A DNA stretch of 28,613 nt from a bacterium (GCA_021800805.1 JAJYYR010000008.1:1-28613); one strand, 5' to 3'. Positions 15,195 to 25,133 are shown, counted from the stretch's first letter. The notes: a model not told the origin generated them from the sequence alone. Made by a program: numbers and translations.

Positions 15195-15210
15195 GAGTTA
15201 AAATAACCAG

Positions 15211-15335
15211 TAATTTAGACTAAATTAGTGTTCGGTTGAAAACGGAATGGGCGTTCGGTTAGGAACGGATTTACACCCGTCCTGTTGAAAACGAAAAAGT
15301 TGTCCAGTTAGACCGGGATACGCATAGGGGTTGCG
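15211..15335 (+). repeat. Array B: dyad plus four ~23-bp repeat units, left border of DISARM block
   Basis: A perfect TAATTTAG-a-CTAAATTA dyad (15211-15227) is followed by units starting GTTCGG (15230), GTTCGG (15253), GTCCTG (15279) and GTCCAG (15302), spaced 23, 26 and 23 bases. The unit is about GTyCGGTTnnnAACGGAAT. Bases 15284-15335 recur inverted at 27195-27247 (about 85% identical). Multiple spaced copies of a ~22-bp site at an element's end are known from Tn7/TniA- and IS21-like transposons; assigning a family here is inference. Confidence 0.8.
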
Positions 15336-15378
15336 TCTTTATATTACGCCTTAAAAACCTACAAAAAATAATAAATGA

Positions 15379-15407
15379 TTGAAATTGATACTATATTGTA
15401 TTTTAAT
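15379..15407 (+). promoter_or_regulatory. Probable promoter of the DISARM operon
   Basis: TTGAAA (15379-15384), 17 bases, then TTTAAT (15402-15407) precede drmE by about 80 bases. An AGGAG at 15413-15417 is not followed by a usable start. No other promoter is obvious before 25002. Confidence 0.5.
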
Positions 15408-15485
15408 AAACATAGGAGTTTACATAAATCTTAATTTCATCACCGAATTTTGAATATTGCCATAATATATTTTGGGTAAACCTTA

Positions 15486-17702
15486 ATGAATTTGGAACTT
15501 ATTCAGAAACTGAAATTTTCGTATGAAGGGCAGCATGAAACCTATTCTCTGCCTCCGCCCCTGATAGATTCACTTCGACTGATATCTAATTTTTTCAACA
15601 ACAGTAAAAACAATAAACTTTGTATAGTATTCCCTTCAAGGGAATATGCCGCACAGTGGATTTTAATTTCATCAGTTTTATTTTTGATAGAATCGGACTT
15701 TTCTCAATTTGAAAATGAGATATCTGAATCTTACAAGCAGTATAAATCAGGTGATAAATTAATTCTAAATAATAAAGCAATTGTTGAGTGGGTTGGAATA
15801 ATAGAAAAAGAAAATAAAGGTATTAACTTTAGTGGACCAACATTTATAACAAAAGATTCTGAAAAATCTCCAAAAACAGAAATTACAATTAAGTTTTCTG
15901 ATATTAAGAAACTGCAAAGAGCGCCCCTTAGTAAAAAGGCCCTGTCATCGTCAAAAACTGTAAAAGAATCCTTATCCTCAGGAAGCGTTATAACGCCGAT
16001 AGAAAAGTTATTGCATATTAAGACCTGGGGAAATACAGATTTTCTTAAGAATAACATTTGTTTAATTAGCAAATTTAAATCTTATGATGATTCAATAGCT
16101 AATGTACTCATGAATGACATTAATGTAATTGACTATTTCAAGCCAGGGAAAATTGATGAAAGCGGAAAGATAAATGAGAGCAGTTCATTTCTTATTTCAA
16201 ACAACTTTGCAAATCTAATTCTTTATCTATCCAACAACCTAAATCCCGTTCCCAAAAAAATAATTATTGATGGTTTTAATGCTATTACTCCCCTGGGAGA
16301 TTTTTCAAGCATAGACAGGGAATTTAATATTCCAACAATTCTCATAACTGACCTCTCTGAAATAGAAACCTTTGGGCAAATAAAAAACCATAAGTTTGAA
16401 TTCTTCAATTTTTCTAAAGAGAACATAACGCTTAATGATAACAGTAAGAATTCCCCATTTGAAATCTTTGAAAGGAAGCTTAATAAATACATATCATTCA
16501 AACCTACAATAAAAGTCTTCAACAATCCAGAACTTGAAAGTATTTCTCAAAAACTTATTTCGCTCTCCAGTGAAGATTTTGATGAAAATGCAGATATTAA
16601 ATGGTCTTTGATTAAATTTTTCAATCAATTGTCAAGAATATGTTATGTTCCTACAGAAGAAGAAATTGCCAATATAAAATCAATGATTAACGATATTGAA
16701 TCCCATTTTCGTAAATGTTATTTGTGGACAGGAGAAGCCAGAAAAACTATAGAAGATTCAGTTACACTGCTTAAAAATTTTCTACACAATTTTCCGGATG
16801 TTAAAACTGAAAAATGCGCCATAATAGAAGAACTATTGCAACAAAAAAACTATGATTATATTATTTGCCCAACAGGAGAAGAAGCGGGTACATTAAGAAA
16901 ACATATTGCAATAACAAAAGTAATTTCAGTTGCTGATGTGAATGATAATATTCTCTCAGATAAGGAGGTAAGGGCAATCCTGACAGGTTGGCCAAAAGCA
17001 GAAAAAATTAACAGCATCCTCTCCTCTTTTTTATTTTCTGAGTTGATAATCTTATTTTATCAGTTTGAGAATCGTTACTACATGTCATTACAAAAGCGAA
17101 ACAGGAAAAATATTGAGAACATCAAATCTATCATAACAAAAGATGAAGTGCATTGCGCAGCAGAAGGATCAAAATCAGGAGGTTTTGAAAATTTATATAC
17201 ATTCAACAATGTTATCAAAACATCTCCAGAAAATTCTTTTGACATTGTTGAATATGAGCTAAAACTCGACAAAGCACAATACTCAAAATACTTCGCTCAA
17301 GGAAACAAAACAGATAGTTGTCAGGCAAAAAGGATTGATTTTGAAAATGAAACTTTAATTTATGCAACTGAATCGCATAAGTTTCTTGTGATAAACGACT
17401 TGATAGACCCAATTAAATCAAATCCGGATATTCGCATAAAAAAAAATGAATCACTGCATTCCGGAGATATAATTGCTTTTATTAACACAGACAGAAATGT
17501 TTTAGTAGAGTTGGTTCAAAAGAATACAAGACCAGATGAATTTGCGGACATAAAGAAATGGACCGATTCGTGGAAAACTCTTTTAAGAAATTACTTTGCT
17601 TCAATTGGCAATGACTTTAATAAATTAGTTGACGGTTTAAAAAAAATGATTGCAAAAAACATCCTGTTACAATTAGAACATGGTTGCAGGACGATGATCT
17701 AA
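15486..17702 (+). CDS. drmE: DrmE, main part (class 2 DISARM protein), zero-frame product
   Basis: The 738-aa product resembles DrmE, the class 2 DISARM protein of unknown biochemical role. Visible segments are SYEGQHETYSLPPPLIDSL at the start, KLCIVFPSREYAAQWILIS near 42-60, SGDKLILNNKAIVEWVGI, an internal IIIDGFNAITPLG strand, and a FENETLIYATESHKFLVI domain near 619. The zero frame ends early at 17702 in residues that look out of place (LLQLEHGCRTMI). The missing C-terminus is in the -1 frame (17684-18016). A TAA lies three codons upstream, fixing the start at 15486; its ribosome site is poor. The family call comes from neighbours (drmA, drmB, drmMII) and sequence style. Confidence 0.8.
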   Translation: MNLELIQKLKFSYEGQHETYSLPPPLIDSLRLISNFFNNSKNNKLCIVFPSREYAAQWILISSVLFLIESDFSQFENEISESYKQYKSGDKLILNNKAIVEWVGIIEKENKGINFSGPTFITKDSEKSPKTEITIKFSDIKKLQRAPLSKKALSSSKTVKESLSSGSVITPIEKLLHIKTWGNTDFLKNNICLISKFKSYDDSIANVLMNDINVIDYFKPGKIDESGKINESSSFLISNNFANLILYLSNNLNPVPKKIIIDGFNAITPLGDFSSIDREFNIPTILITDLSEIETFGQIKNHKFEFFNFSKENITLNDNSKNSPFEIFERKLNKYISFKPTIKVFNNPELESISQKLISLSSEDFDENADIKWSLIKFFNQLSRICYVPTEEEIANIKSMINDIESHFRKCYLWTGEARKTIEDSVTLLKNFLHNFPDVKTEKCAIIEELLQQKNYDYIICPTGEEAGTLRKHIAITKVISVADVNDNILSDKEVRAILTGWPKAEKINSILSSFLFSELIILFYQFENRYYMSLQKRNRKNIENIKSIITKDEVHCAAEGSKSGGFENLYTFNNVIKTSPENSFDIVEYELKLDKAQYSKYFAQGNKTDSCQAKRIDFENETLIYATESHKFLVINDLIDPIKSNPDIRIKKNESLHSGDIIAFINTDRNVLVELVQKNTRPDEFADIKKWTDSWKTLLRNYFASIGNDFNKLVDGLKKMIAKNILLQLEHGCRTMI
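17636..17660 (+). other. Two tandem -1 slippery heptamers at the drmE frame break
   Basis: In the zero frame the codons read GGT TTA AAA AAA (heptamer T-TTA-AAA at 17636-17642) and, 11 bases on, GCA AAA AAC (A-AAA-AAC at 17654-17660). Both fit X-XXY-YYZ. The -1 frame is open only from 17633, so a shift must fall between there and the zero-frame stop at 17702. A short stem TCCTG/CAGGA (17662-17666 with 17687-17691) follows. A -1 shift gives one 843-aa protein. A lost A in the run of eight (sequencing or mutation) explains the break equally well. Confidence 0.65.
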
Positions 17703-18016
17703 TCGGTCCAAATGATGATGTTGACCTGATAAGCATAGCAATGCTTACTCAATCTGAAGAATTATATGAGAACATTTCATTAGTAAGAAAAGCTATAAGC
17801 CAAATGGTGAGTTGGAGAATGCAAGCGTCTGATTTAGTAAGAGAAAAAATTAAAGAAAAACTTCTGGAAATCGCAAAACATTCAATAATCAATTCATCAA
17901 TAGAAATATCCGAATTAGGTAGAGTGGAAATCCTGAAAGTCTATGAATTGAAGAAAGAATCAGAAGAAATTGATAAAAAGTATGTTAACCGATTAATTGC
18001 AAAAGAAACAATCTAA
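17684..18016 (+). CDS. drmE: DrmE, C-terminal part in the -1 frame
   Basis: Read back into the frame overlap, this piece begins KKHPVTIRTWLQDDDLIGP, a coherent segment that continues the upstream protein. As a separate gene it has only a TTG start at 17684 with no ribosome site. After the IGPNDDVDLISIAML segment comes a long amphipathic helix (residues ~30-105) rich in Glu and Lys. Its TAA overlaps the next ATG (TAATG), coupling it to the NERD helicase. I therefore read it as the end of DrmE, made by programmed -1 frameshifting or lost from a broken gene. Confidence 0.75.
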   Translation: MQDDDLIGPNDDVDLISIAMLTQSEELYENISLVRKAISQMVSWRMQASDLVREKIKEKLLEIAKHSIINSSIEISELGRVEILKVYELKKESEEIDKKYVNRLIAKETI

Positions 18017-19758
18017 TGGCTACACTTTTACCACCGTATATTGACAAGAATTGTAAAAGTACAGGGGAACGGCTGTTGTATGACATTTTAAAAAACAGCT
18101 CTTTTACAAAGGATTGGATTGTTCTACATTCACTCAATCTTTCTCAGCACACAAAACGACTCTATGGTGAAATTGATTTTCTCATTCTTATTCCAGGCGG
18201 CGGTATTTATGTGATGGAAGTTAAAAGCGGAGATGTTAAATGTATTGACGGGGTTTGGCACTTTACCAACAGGTTTAATAATAATACCGACATAAGCAAT
18301 ATCGGCCCATTTAATCAGGCAAGAGATGCAATGTTTTCGTTGCGTACTGCAATTGAAAGAGAATTTGGCAGAGGACATAAATTCACTAAAATATTATTTG
18401 GCTTCCTCTGTGCATTTCCGCATATTATTTTTGACAAACATAGTGTAGAGTTCGAACCATGGCAGATTCTCGACAAAGATGTAATCCAAAACGGTGCAGA
18501 AATATTTTTTAAGAATTTAGTTCAGCAATTCATTAAAAAATATGACACACAAAGATGGTTTTCAAAAAAAGAATCTCTACCTGATGTATACGACTTGCAG
18601 CTTTTACGTGATTTTTTGAGGGGAGATTTTGAGAGGGTGAGAACGGTTGAAGGCCGGTTAGAAGAGTTTGATAGACAAGTTAAATTATATACGGTTGAAC
18701 AATATAGAGTCCTTGATCACATTCAGCTAAATGAAAGATGTATTATACAAGGAAGTGCTGGAACAGGAAAAACAATGATAGCAATGGAATCAGCTATAAG
18801 GTCATCCCAGGCTGGTAAAAGGGTTTTCCTTACCTGTTTCAACCGTCTTATTGGAGAATGGATGCAAAAACAACTTAATGAATATAAAGAAAATATAGCA
18901 GTTTCAAGTTTGCACAGTTTTTTATTTAAGGAAACGAAAGGATTTGATTATAATAAAACTCAAAGCAACAAGCAAGATTTTTATTCAAATTACCTTCCTA
19001 CCCTACTTAGAGATATTTATATAAAAGGCATAGGCAAAAGATTTGACAAATTGATTATTGATGAGGGTCAAGATTTGATGAGGGAAGAATATTTGAGTTT
19101 GTTTGATTCAATGCTGTATGGTGGTTTATCTAAAGGTCAGTGGGAAATTTATGGTGATTTTGAGCGGCAGGCAATATTTCTTCAATTTACAAAAGATGAG
19201 ATGTTTGGTTTAATAAATAAGTATACAATGCCTGCCATGTTTCTTTTAAAAATAAATTGTCGTAACACAAAACAAATAGGTGAAGAAACTTCTTTGATTT
19301 CAGGCTTTGAAAGACCCCCATTTTTACTTGAGTATCTTGAGGGAATACCAGTAGAATACATTTTCTATAAGAACCAGGAACATCAGACAGAACTCCTAGA
19401 AAAGCAACTGAGGCAACTTTCCGATGTTGGGCTGCCTTTAAATGAGGTGGTAATTATTTCACCAAAAAAACTTGAAAATTCCTGCGCCTGTTTTGTTTCG
19501 GGTTTTACTATTAAAGAATTAAAACATGCGGGTTATATTTTAGCAAACCAAAACTATTATGATCTGGCAACTGTACAATCATACAAAGGAATGGAGTGTA
19601 ATTATGTTTTAATGATTGATATAGAAGACTTGACAAGCGAAACTGCTAAGTCAATAATGTATGTTGGAATGAGCAGGGCAAGGTATGGACTAATTATGCT
19701 TATTGCAGAATCAATGAGATCACGATACAGAGAAATTCTAAAAAACAAATTTAACTGA
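18016..19758 (+). CDS. NERD-domain UvrD/Rep-like superfamily 1 helicase
   Basis: Residues ~10-120 are a NERD (nuclease-related) domain: STGERLLYDIL, GEIDFLILIPGGGIYVMEVK with the acidic-ExK pattern expected of an active nuclease core. A superfamily 1 helicase follows: Walker A GSAGTGKT near 246, IIDEGQDL (motif II) near 346, SYKGMECNYVLMID (motif V) near 520 and YVGMSRARYGLIML (motif VI) near 550. At 580 aa it is a complete NERD-helicase. It overlaps drmE by one base and ends one base before drmA, so it is an integral operon member. It takes the place where class 2 systems usually have no such gene, and it may supply the nuclease function that DrmC (absent here) is thought to provide; that is inference. 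Confidence 0.88.
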   Translation: MATLLPPYIDKNCKSTGERLLYDILKNSSFTKDWIVLHSLNLSQHTKRLYGEIDFLILIPGGGIYVMEVKSGDVKCIDGVWHFTNRFNNNTDISNIGPFNQARDAMFSLRTAIEREFGRGHKFTKILFGFLCAFPHIIFDKHSVEFEPWQILDKDVIQNGAEIFFKNLVQQFIKKYDTQRWFSKKESLPDVYDLQLLRDFLRGDFERVRTVEGRLEEFDRQVKLYTVEQYRVLDHIQLNERCIIQGSAGTGKTMIAMESAIRSSQAGKRVFLTCFNRLIGEWMQKQLNEYKENIAVSSLHSFLFKETKGFDYNKTQSNKQDFYSNYLPTLLRDIYIKGIGKRFDKLIIDEGQDLMREEYLSLFDSMLYGGLSKGQWEIYGDFERQAIFLQFTKDEMFGLINKYTMPAMFLLKINCRNTKQIGEETSLISGFERPPFLLEYLEGIPVEYIFYKNQEHQTELLEKQLRQLSDVGLPLNEVVIISPKKLENSCACFVSGFTIKELKHAGYILANQNYYDLATVQSYKGMECNYVLMIDIEDLTSETAKSIMYVGMSRARYGLIMLIAESMRSRYREILKNKFN

Positions 19759-19759
19759 C

Positions 19760-22700
19760 ATGAGAGATGACATTTTAAAATTTATTAAAAAGGAATTAAT
19801 AGGTCCTGATCCTGTCATGCCACATATTCAGGAGAACGGGGAAGAAATTCTACTTAATGAGCCACCGCGGCTAAGATATGGCGCGGCAATTTTATTTCCA
19901 CAAGTATCAACTTTCGAAAAGGCCGACTCAACTTCTCCTGATGAAAAAGAAATTCTGGAGAAGGTAGCAGAAGATAAGGGAAATGATGATAACTCTATTC
20001 AGGCATCTGATGAAGAGATACCACTTGTTGATGTAAATGAAGATTTTGAAGAAGAAATAGGATTGGCAAATAGTTTTCTTCCTTCAGCTATGGGGTTCAG
20101 CTGCTTTTCAAAAATACCAAATGAAGGCTTTACAATTAAAGTTAATGCTGCAACTTATGAAATTAACGATTATTGCTACACAAAGGAAGATGGACAGAGA
20201 ATTACCAGGAAGGCATACTACCGTATTCCATTAGATCAAGAATGTATCTTAGAATCTGGCGAGATTCCATCAGAATCAGGAAAATCATTCGATAAACCTT
20301 TGAAAGATAAAAATGGGAAAGAAATAAATCTAAAAATAAACGTCCGAAATAGAACAGGCAAGGATATTATTACGAGCGGAACCCATTTATTGACTTTTAC
20401 TTTAATAAATTTGAATTCAGGTGAAACCGGAAGTATTAGAAATGAAGATTGCTTTTTTCAAGTTTCATTTTCGGTCAGCACAAATGAGAAGTGTTTTGCG
20501 CCTTACAAAAGGCCAGCATCAAAAATAGACAAAGAGGACGAAAAGTCAAATCATTTACTTTTCAGAAAGAAAAGAACCTTTGCAGTTGGCCACGGTTGTT
20601 CTCCAAAATGGGATGACGGCGAAACTGAATTTACTAATGCCATTATAACAGAGGTGATTCCTTCGTACGAAATAAAACCTATTGTCCCAAGGGAGTTGGA
20701 GGATACTCCTTTAAAAATGTCAGATTTAAGTGATTTATCTGATAAGGATATTACCATAAATCTTCTCAAGCTCAATTCCGAATATGAGAAGTGGATAGAC
20801 AAACAAGAAGAAATTGCGAAAGTAGAGTTGAAAGGAGAACTATTGACCACAGCTTTTCAACACATAAAAAGTTGCCGATTATGTCTATCAAGAATGAGGA
20901 CAGGAGTTGAACTGTTGGAGTCAAATGAAAAAGTAAATCGTGCCTTCAGGTTAATGAATCGGGCTATGTTACTTCAACAACTCCATTATAATATTGAAAC
21001 AAGGAACTGGAAAATTGAAAAGGGAAACATCGTCGGGCTAGAAGAATCACCAATACCAGACATAAATAACCCAGAGAACTGGAAGCCAGGATTAGGTTCA
21101 TGGCGTCCCTTTCAGCTTGCCTTTATCCTAATGAATCTGAATTCTATGTTAGATACCGGGCATGCAGATAGAAAAATGGTAGATTTAATATGGTTTCCGA
21201 CTGGTGGTGGTAAAACAGAAGCGTATTTAGGTTTATCTGCTTTTACGATTTTCCTGAGAAGATTGAAAGATAAGAATGATTCAGGCACAACAGTGTTGAT
21301 GCGTTATACATTGCGACTGCTCACAGCACAACAATTTCAAAGAGCATCTTCATTAATATGCGCTTGTGATAAAATTAGAAAGGATAACGAAGAAGAACTG
21401 GGGTCAGAAAGAATTACAATTGGGTTATGGGTCGGTGAAAGTTTAACGCCAAATGATCGTGAAAAGGCAAGAAAAATTTTTCATAGAATGGAAGATGGCA
21501 AAGAGGAGAGCAATCCTTTCGTAATATTAAAATGCCCATGGTGCGGTTCGCAAATGGGATTGATTAAAGGTGTAAATAACAATCATGTTAAAGGATATAA
21601 ACGCAGACCTGTTAGAGGAATACAGACGATCGTTTATCAGTGCGATAATTCAGCCTGTGATTTTTCTAAACCAAATTATAATTTGCCATTATATGTTATT
21701 GATGAAGACATTTATGATAATCCGCCAACTCTCTTGATAGGAACAGTAGATAAGTTTGCAATGCTTACATGGCGACCGGAAGCAAGAACATTATTTGGAT
21801 TTAGAGAAGCAGAAAGGTTAACCCCACCCGAACTAATTATTCAAGACGAATTACACCTGATTTCTGGTCCATTAGGTTCTATGGTTGGTTTGTATGAAAC
21901 AATGATCGAAGAGCTTTGCACAGATAATAATATCAAACCCAAAATTATCGCGTCATCAGCTACCATTAGCAGAGCAAAAGAACAAATAAATTTTCTGTAT
22001 GGTAGGGGAATGCAGAATGTAAATATTTTTCCAGCACAATGTTTAATCGCAGGTGATTCATTTTTCGCTTACGAAGAAGCCGACCCAGAAAAAGCTCCCG
22101 GGAGATTATATGTAGGAATTTTTGCATCTGGATTACCTTCGCATGCATCAGTGCAGATAAGGGTTCTCTCTGCCTTACTTCAATCTGTAAAATCAATTCT
22201 TGTTGTTGAAGAGAAATCAAGGGACCCTTACTGGACTGCTCTGGCATACTTCAATAGTATTCGAGAGTTAGGTCATGCGGCTACACTAATTCGTGCAGAT
22301 ATTCGGGAATATATGAATTCAATTTGGATTCGCAAAGCAATTACAGGTGATAAAAGAAGATTTATCAATAAAGATATTGAATTAACAAGTCGTAAAAATA
22401 GCAATGAAATTACAGAATATCTGGAACAACTTTCAAAATCATGGACAGGAAATAAATTAGAGTATCCGGTTGATGTTTGCCTCGCAACAAATATGATTTC
22501 AGTTGGAGTAGATATTCCCCGATTAGGTCTAATGACAGTAGTAGGTCAACCGAAAACAACATCAGAATATATTCAGGCAACAAGCCGCGTAGGTCGTTCG
22601 AAGAAAGGTCCTGGGCTTGTATTTGCAATTTATAATTGCTCCAAACCAAGAGACCGTTCTCACTTTGAACATTTCCAGGAATACCATTCAAAAATTTACA

Positions 22701-23131
22701 GCAAAGTTGAACCAACGAGTGTTACCCCTTTTTCAACTCCTGTAAGAGAAAGAGCATTGCATGCGATTTTAGTAGGATTAATAAGGTTTTATTCAGAACA
22801 AAATAGAGTCTATCCAAAACCATTTCCGACTCCGGATATAATTGAAAGAGTAAAAGGGATAATTTTTAATAGAGTAAATCTTATTGATAATGAAGAATAT
22901 GAGAAAACTCTTAATCTAATTGAAGAAAAATTAGAATATTGGAAAAAAGAATTGCCGTTAGAGTATGGCGGATTTGGACCACAAATAAACCAACCATTAA
23001 TGTATCCTGCTGGTTCAAATCCTCCTGAAGATATTAGATTAAGAGCCTGGGCAACACCAACCTCAATGCGTAATGTTGATTCAACTTGTGATGCAATAAT
23101 AATAAACGATTATATAAATATTGACAACTAA
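19760..23131 (+). CDS. drmA: DrmA, DISARM helicase
   Basis: The 1123-aa protein is a large SF2-type helicase. Walker A lies in IWFPTGGGKTEAYLGL (~474-489) and the DEAH-like motif in IIQDELHLISGPLG (~693). A zinc-binding insert CPWCG...CDNSACDF spans ~592-633. Motifs V/VI are LATNMISVGVDIPRLGLM and IQATSRVGRSKKGPG (~910-950). Known DrmA works with DrmB to load on and unwind phage DNA bearing 5' overhangs. Its N-terminal ~450 residues are a family-specific region with an acidic linker (~55-90). It starts one base after the NERD helicase stop and ends two bases before drmB. Confidence 0.93.
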   Translation: MRDDILKFIKKELIGPDPVMPHIQENGEEILLNEPPRLRYGAAILFPQVSTFEKADSTSPDEKEILEKVAEDKGNDDNSIQASDEEIPLVDVNEDFEEEIGLANSFLPSAMGFSCFSKIPNEGFTIKVNAATYEINDYCYTKEDGQRITRKAYYRIPLDQECILESGEIPSESGKSFDKPLKDKNGKEINLKINVRNRTGKDIITSGTHLLTFTLINLNSGETGSIRNEDCFFQVSFSVSTNEKCFAPYKRPASKIDKEDEKSNHLLFRKKRTFAVGHGCSPKWDDGETEFTNAIITEVIPSYEIKPIVPRELEDTPLKMSDLSDLSDKDITINLLKLNSEYEKWIDKQEEIAKVELKGELLTTAFQHIKSCRLCLSRMRTGVELLESNEKVNRAFRLMNRAMLLQQLHYNIETRNWKIEKGNIVGLEESPIPDINNPENWKPGLGSWRPFQLAFILMNLNSMLDTGHADRKMVDLIWFPTGGGKTEAYLGLSAFTIFLRRLKDKNDSGTTVLMRYTLRLLTAQQFQRASSLICACDKIRKDNEEELGSERITIGLWVGESLTPNDREKARKIFHRMEDGKEESNPFVILKCPWCGSQMGLIKGVNNNHVKGYKRRPVRGIQTIVYQCDNSACDFSKPNYNLPLYVIDEDIYDNPPTLLIGTVDKFAMLTWRPEARTLFGFREAERLTPPELIIQDELHLISGPLGSMVGLYETMIEELCTDNNIKPKIIASSATISRAKEQINFLYGRGMQNVNIFPAQCLIAGDSFFAYEEADPEKAPGRLYVGIFASGLPSHASVQIRVLSALLQSVKSILVVEEKSRDPYWTALAYFNSIRELGHAATLIRADIREYMNSIWIRKAITGDKRRFINKDIELTSRKNSNEITEYLEQLSKSWTGNKLEYPVDVCLATNMISVGVDIPRLGLMTVVGQPKTTSEYIQATSRVGRSKKGPGLVFAIYNCSKPRDRSHFEHFQEYHSKIYSKVEPTSVTPFSTPVRERALHAILVGLIRFYSEQNRVYPKPFPTPDIIERVKGIIFNRVNLIDNEEYEKTLNLIEEKLEYWKKELPLEYGGFGPQINQPLMYPAGSNPPEDIRLRAWATPTSMRNVDSTCDAIIINDYINIDN

Positions 23132-23133
23132 AT

Positions 23134-25002
23134 ATGCCAGCAAAAAAACCAATACGAAGGTCGCAGCTTATTTCTCCGTGGGGGATTGGGCAAATGATAA
23201 ATTTTCCAGGGGATGAATCGTTGATGGTAGCTGGACTTGATTTATGGGAAGAGAAATTTAGAACCATTTCAGAACTTGATGAATTCAAAATAACCGAGGA
23301 ACGATTAGCAAAAAGATTGGGCGTAAAAGAATTCAGACTACCACCTGACTTCAGGGACCCCGGTCCTGGTATTATGAATCCATCTCTGAAAATTCCATTT
23401 GTAAGATTTCCCAAATGGCATTATTGCACCTGGTGTGGTCACATGGAAAATGTTTCCATATTCCATTCTCGGAAACCGACATGTTCTGGTATTTACTTTG
23501 ATTCAGGAAGGTCATGTGCGGCTATAGCTCAGAATAAACGGCAAAGATTAATCCCTGTTCGTTTCATCGCCATTTGTCCGCATGGTCACATACAGGACTT
23601 TCCTTTTTTGGAGTGGGTTCATGGTTCAAATCCAACTGAAGGAGAACATCAGCTACGATTGAGAGCTGGAAGAAGTACAGGAGCATTATCAGGTATTGAG
23701 ATAACTTGCGGTTGTGGAGCACATAAAACAATGGCTGGCGCATTTAACGAACAATCGCTTACAAAGATTGGAATTACTTGTTCCGGGGATAGACCCTGGT
23801 TAGGTGAGGAAGGTGCAAGGAATAATACACAACATTGCGGGCAGCATTTAATTGTGGTTCAAAAAGGTGCATCGAATGTTTATTTTCCAGAAGTTCGAAG
23901 TTCTATTTATTTGCCTCAATGGGAAAAATCTGTGGATAGACGATTAGTTGAAGTTCTGGAAAAGAACTGGGGATTTTTGACAACAGGAATGGAGAATGGA
24001 AATTTTCAGAAGATGAGATTCGAACTGGTTGCAGAAAAAAATTTTATCGGGCAGGAAAAGGAGTATTTTACAGATAAGTTATTGGAAGCAGCCTCAAAAA
24101 GATTAATAGGCTCAGATAATTTCCCATCGGATGATTCAGAGGAGCAGTACAGAAAAATGGAATATGATGCAATAATTTCAGGAGCGGGTGGCGAAAATCA
24201 GGATTTTTATGTAACTAAAATTCCGGCGAGCATTTATGATGATTCGGAAAGAGGAAGCGTGATTAAAAAAGGTTTTATAAGTATTGGTTTGCTTCACAAG
24301 TTGAGAGAGACTAGAGCTTTTGTGGGGTTTTCAAGGTGGCTTCCTTATGATGGAAAAACTCTGGATGAAAAAAAAGATTTTATCAAACTTGGCAGAAGTA
24401 TTAATTGGTTACCGGCTATTGTTGTCAGAGGTGAAGGAATCTTTTTTGAATTTAATGATGAACGACTTAAGGAATGGGCATCCAAAGAAAAAGTAATTAT
24501 AAGAACAAAACTTTTAGCTCAGCACTACAACAAACCGAAACAGGCAAAAGGTCTGAAGCTCAGAGAAATAAAGCCGGAGTTTATTTTAATTCATACCTTT
24601 GCACATCTTGTGATAAATCAATTCAGCTATGAATGTGGTTATGGCAGCTCTGCATTGAGAGAGAGGATTTATTGCAACCTTGAATTTCCATACAATATAA
24701 TGAATGGAGTTTTGATTTATACCGCATCTGGTGATTCTGAAGGTTCACTGGGAGGTCTTGTTCGGCAAGGGAAACCGGGCAATCTTGAAACAATTGTTTA
24801 CAACTCAATAGAAAATGCAAGATGGTGTTCAGGCGACCCAATCTGTATTGATAGCCCTGGACAGGGACCAAACTCTTGTAATCTTGCAGCTTGCCATAAT
24901 TGCGCCTTGTTGCCCGAAACATGTTGTGAAGAATCAAATATGCTTCTTGACAGAGCAATGCTTATAGGTACTATGGACGACCCAGATATAGCTTTTTTTT
25001 AA
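23134..25002 (+). CDS. drmB: DrmB, DUF1998-domain DISARM protein
   Basis: The 622-aa protein opens with RRSQLISPWGIGQMINFPG, the characteristic DrmB N-terminus. Zinc-type cysteines follow (CTWCG near 98-102, a Cys near 116 and others). The C-terminal DUF1998 domain begins near 480 (FILIHTFAHLVINQFSYECG), continues through GSLGGLVRQGKPGNLE and ends in a dense Cys cluster (WCSGDPICID, CNLAACHNCALLPETCCEE). In DISARM, DrmB forms a complex with DrmA that senses invading DNA. It is the last gene of the operon. DrmC, which often follows drmB, is absent: only 131 bases separate it from the convergent glycosylase gene. Confidence 0.93.
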   Translation: MPAKKPIRRSQLISPWGIGQMINFPGDESLMVAGLDLWEEKFRTISELDEFKITEERLAKRLGVKEFRLPPDFRDPGPGIMNPSLKIPFVRFPKWHYCTWCGHMENVSIFHSRKPTCSGIYFDSGRSCAAIAQNKRQRLIPVRFIAICPHGHIQDFPFLEWVHGSNPTEGEHQLRLRAGRSTGALSGIEITCGCGAHKTMAGAFNEQSLTKIGITCSGDRPWLGEEGARNNTQHCGQHLIVVQKGASNVYFPEVRSSIYLPQWEKSVDRRLVEVLEKNWGFLTTGMENGNFQKMRFELVAEKNFIGQEKEYFTDKLLEAASKRLIGSDNFPSDDSEEQYRKMEYDAIISGAGGENQDFYVTKIPASIYDDSERGSVIKKGFISIGLLHKLRETRAFVGFSRWLPYDGKTLDEKKDFIKLGRSINWLPAIVVRGEGIFFEFNDERLKEWASKEKVIIRTKLLAQHYNKPKQAKGLKLREIKPEFILIHTFAHLVINQFSYECGYGSSALRERIYCNLEFPYNIMNGVLIYTASGDSEGSLGGLVRQGKPGNLETIVYNSIENARWCSGDPICIDSPGQGPNSCNLAACHNCALLPETCCEESNMLLDRAMLIGTMDDPDIAFF

Positions 25003-25133
25003 ATCTTAATTTTTAATGTAATAGGGTAGTTAAGTGTTTGTTTGTTCGCTTTTTGTGGTAAAATATCTTGTGTAAATTCTGATTGGCAAAATAGGCGTAC
25101 CTCCTATAAAATAGTTATCAACCAAAATAACAT

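Noticed and set aside
15230..15335. CRISPR-like array of regularly spaced repeats
   Set aside because: The units are degenerate, adjoin without separate unique spacers, vary in period (23, 26, 23) and recur inverted elsewhere; no cas genes are present.
25003..25133. Room for a drmC gene after drmB
   Set aside because: Only 131 bases separate drmB from the convergent glycosylase gene and no HKD phospholipase motif appears in any translated ORF of the window.
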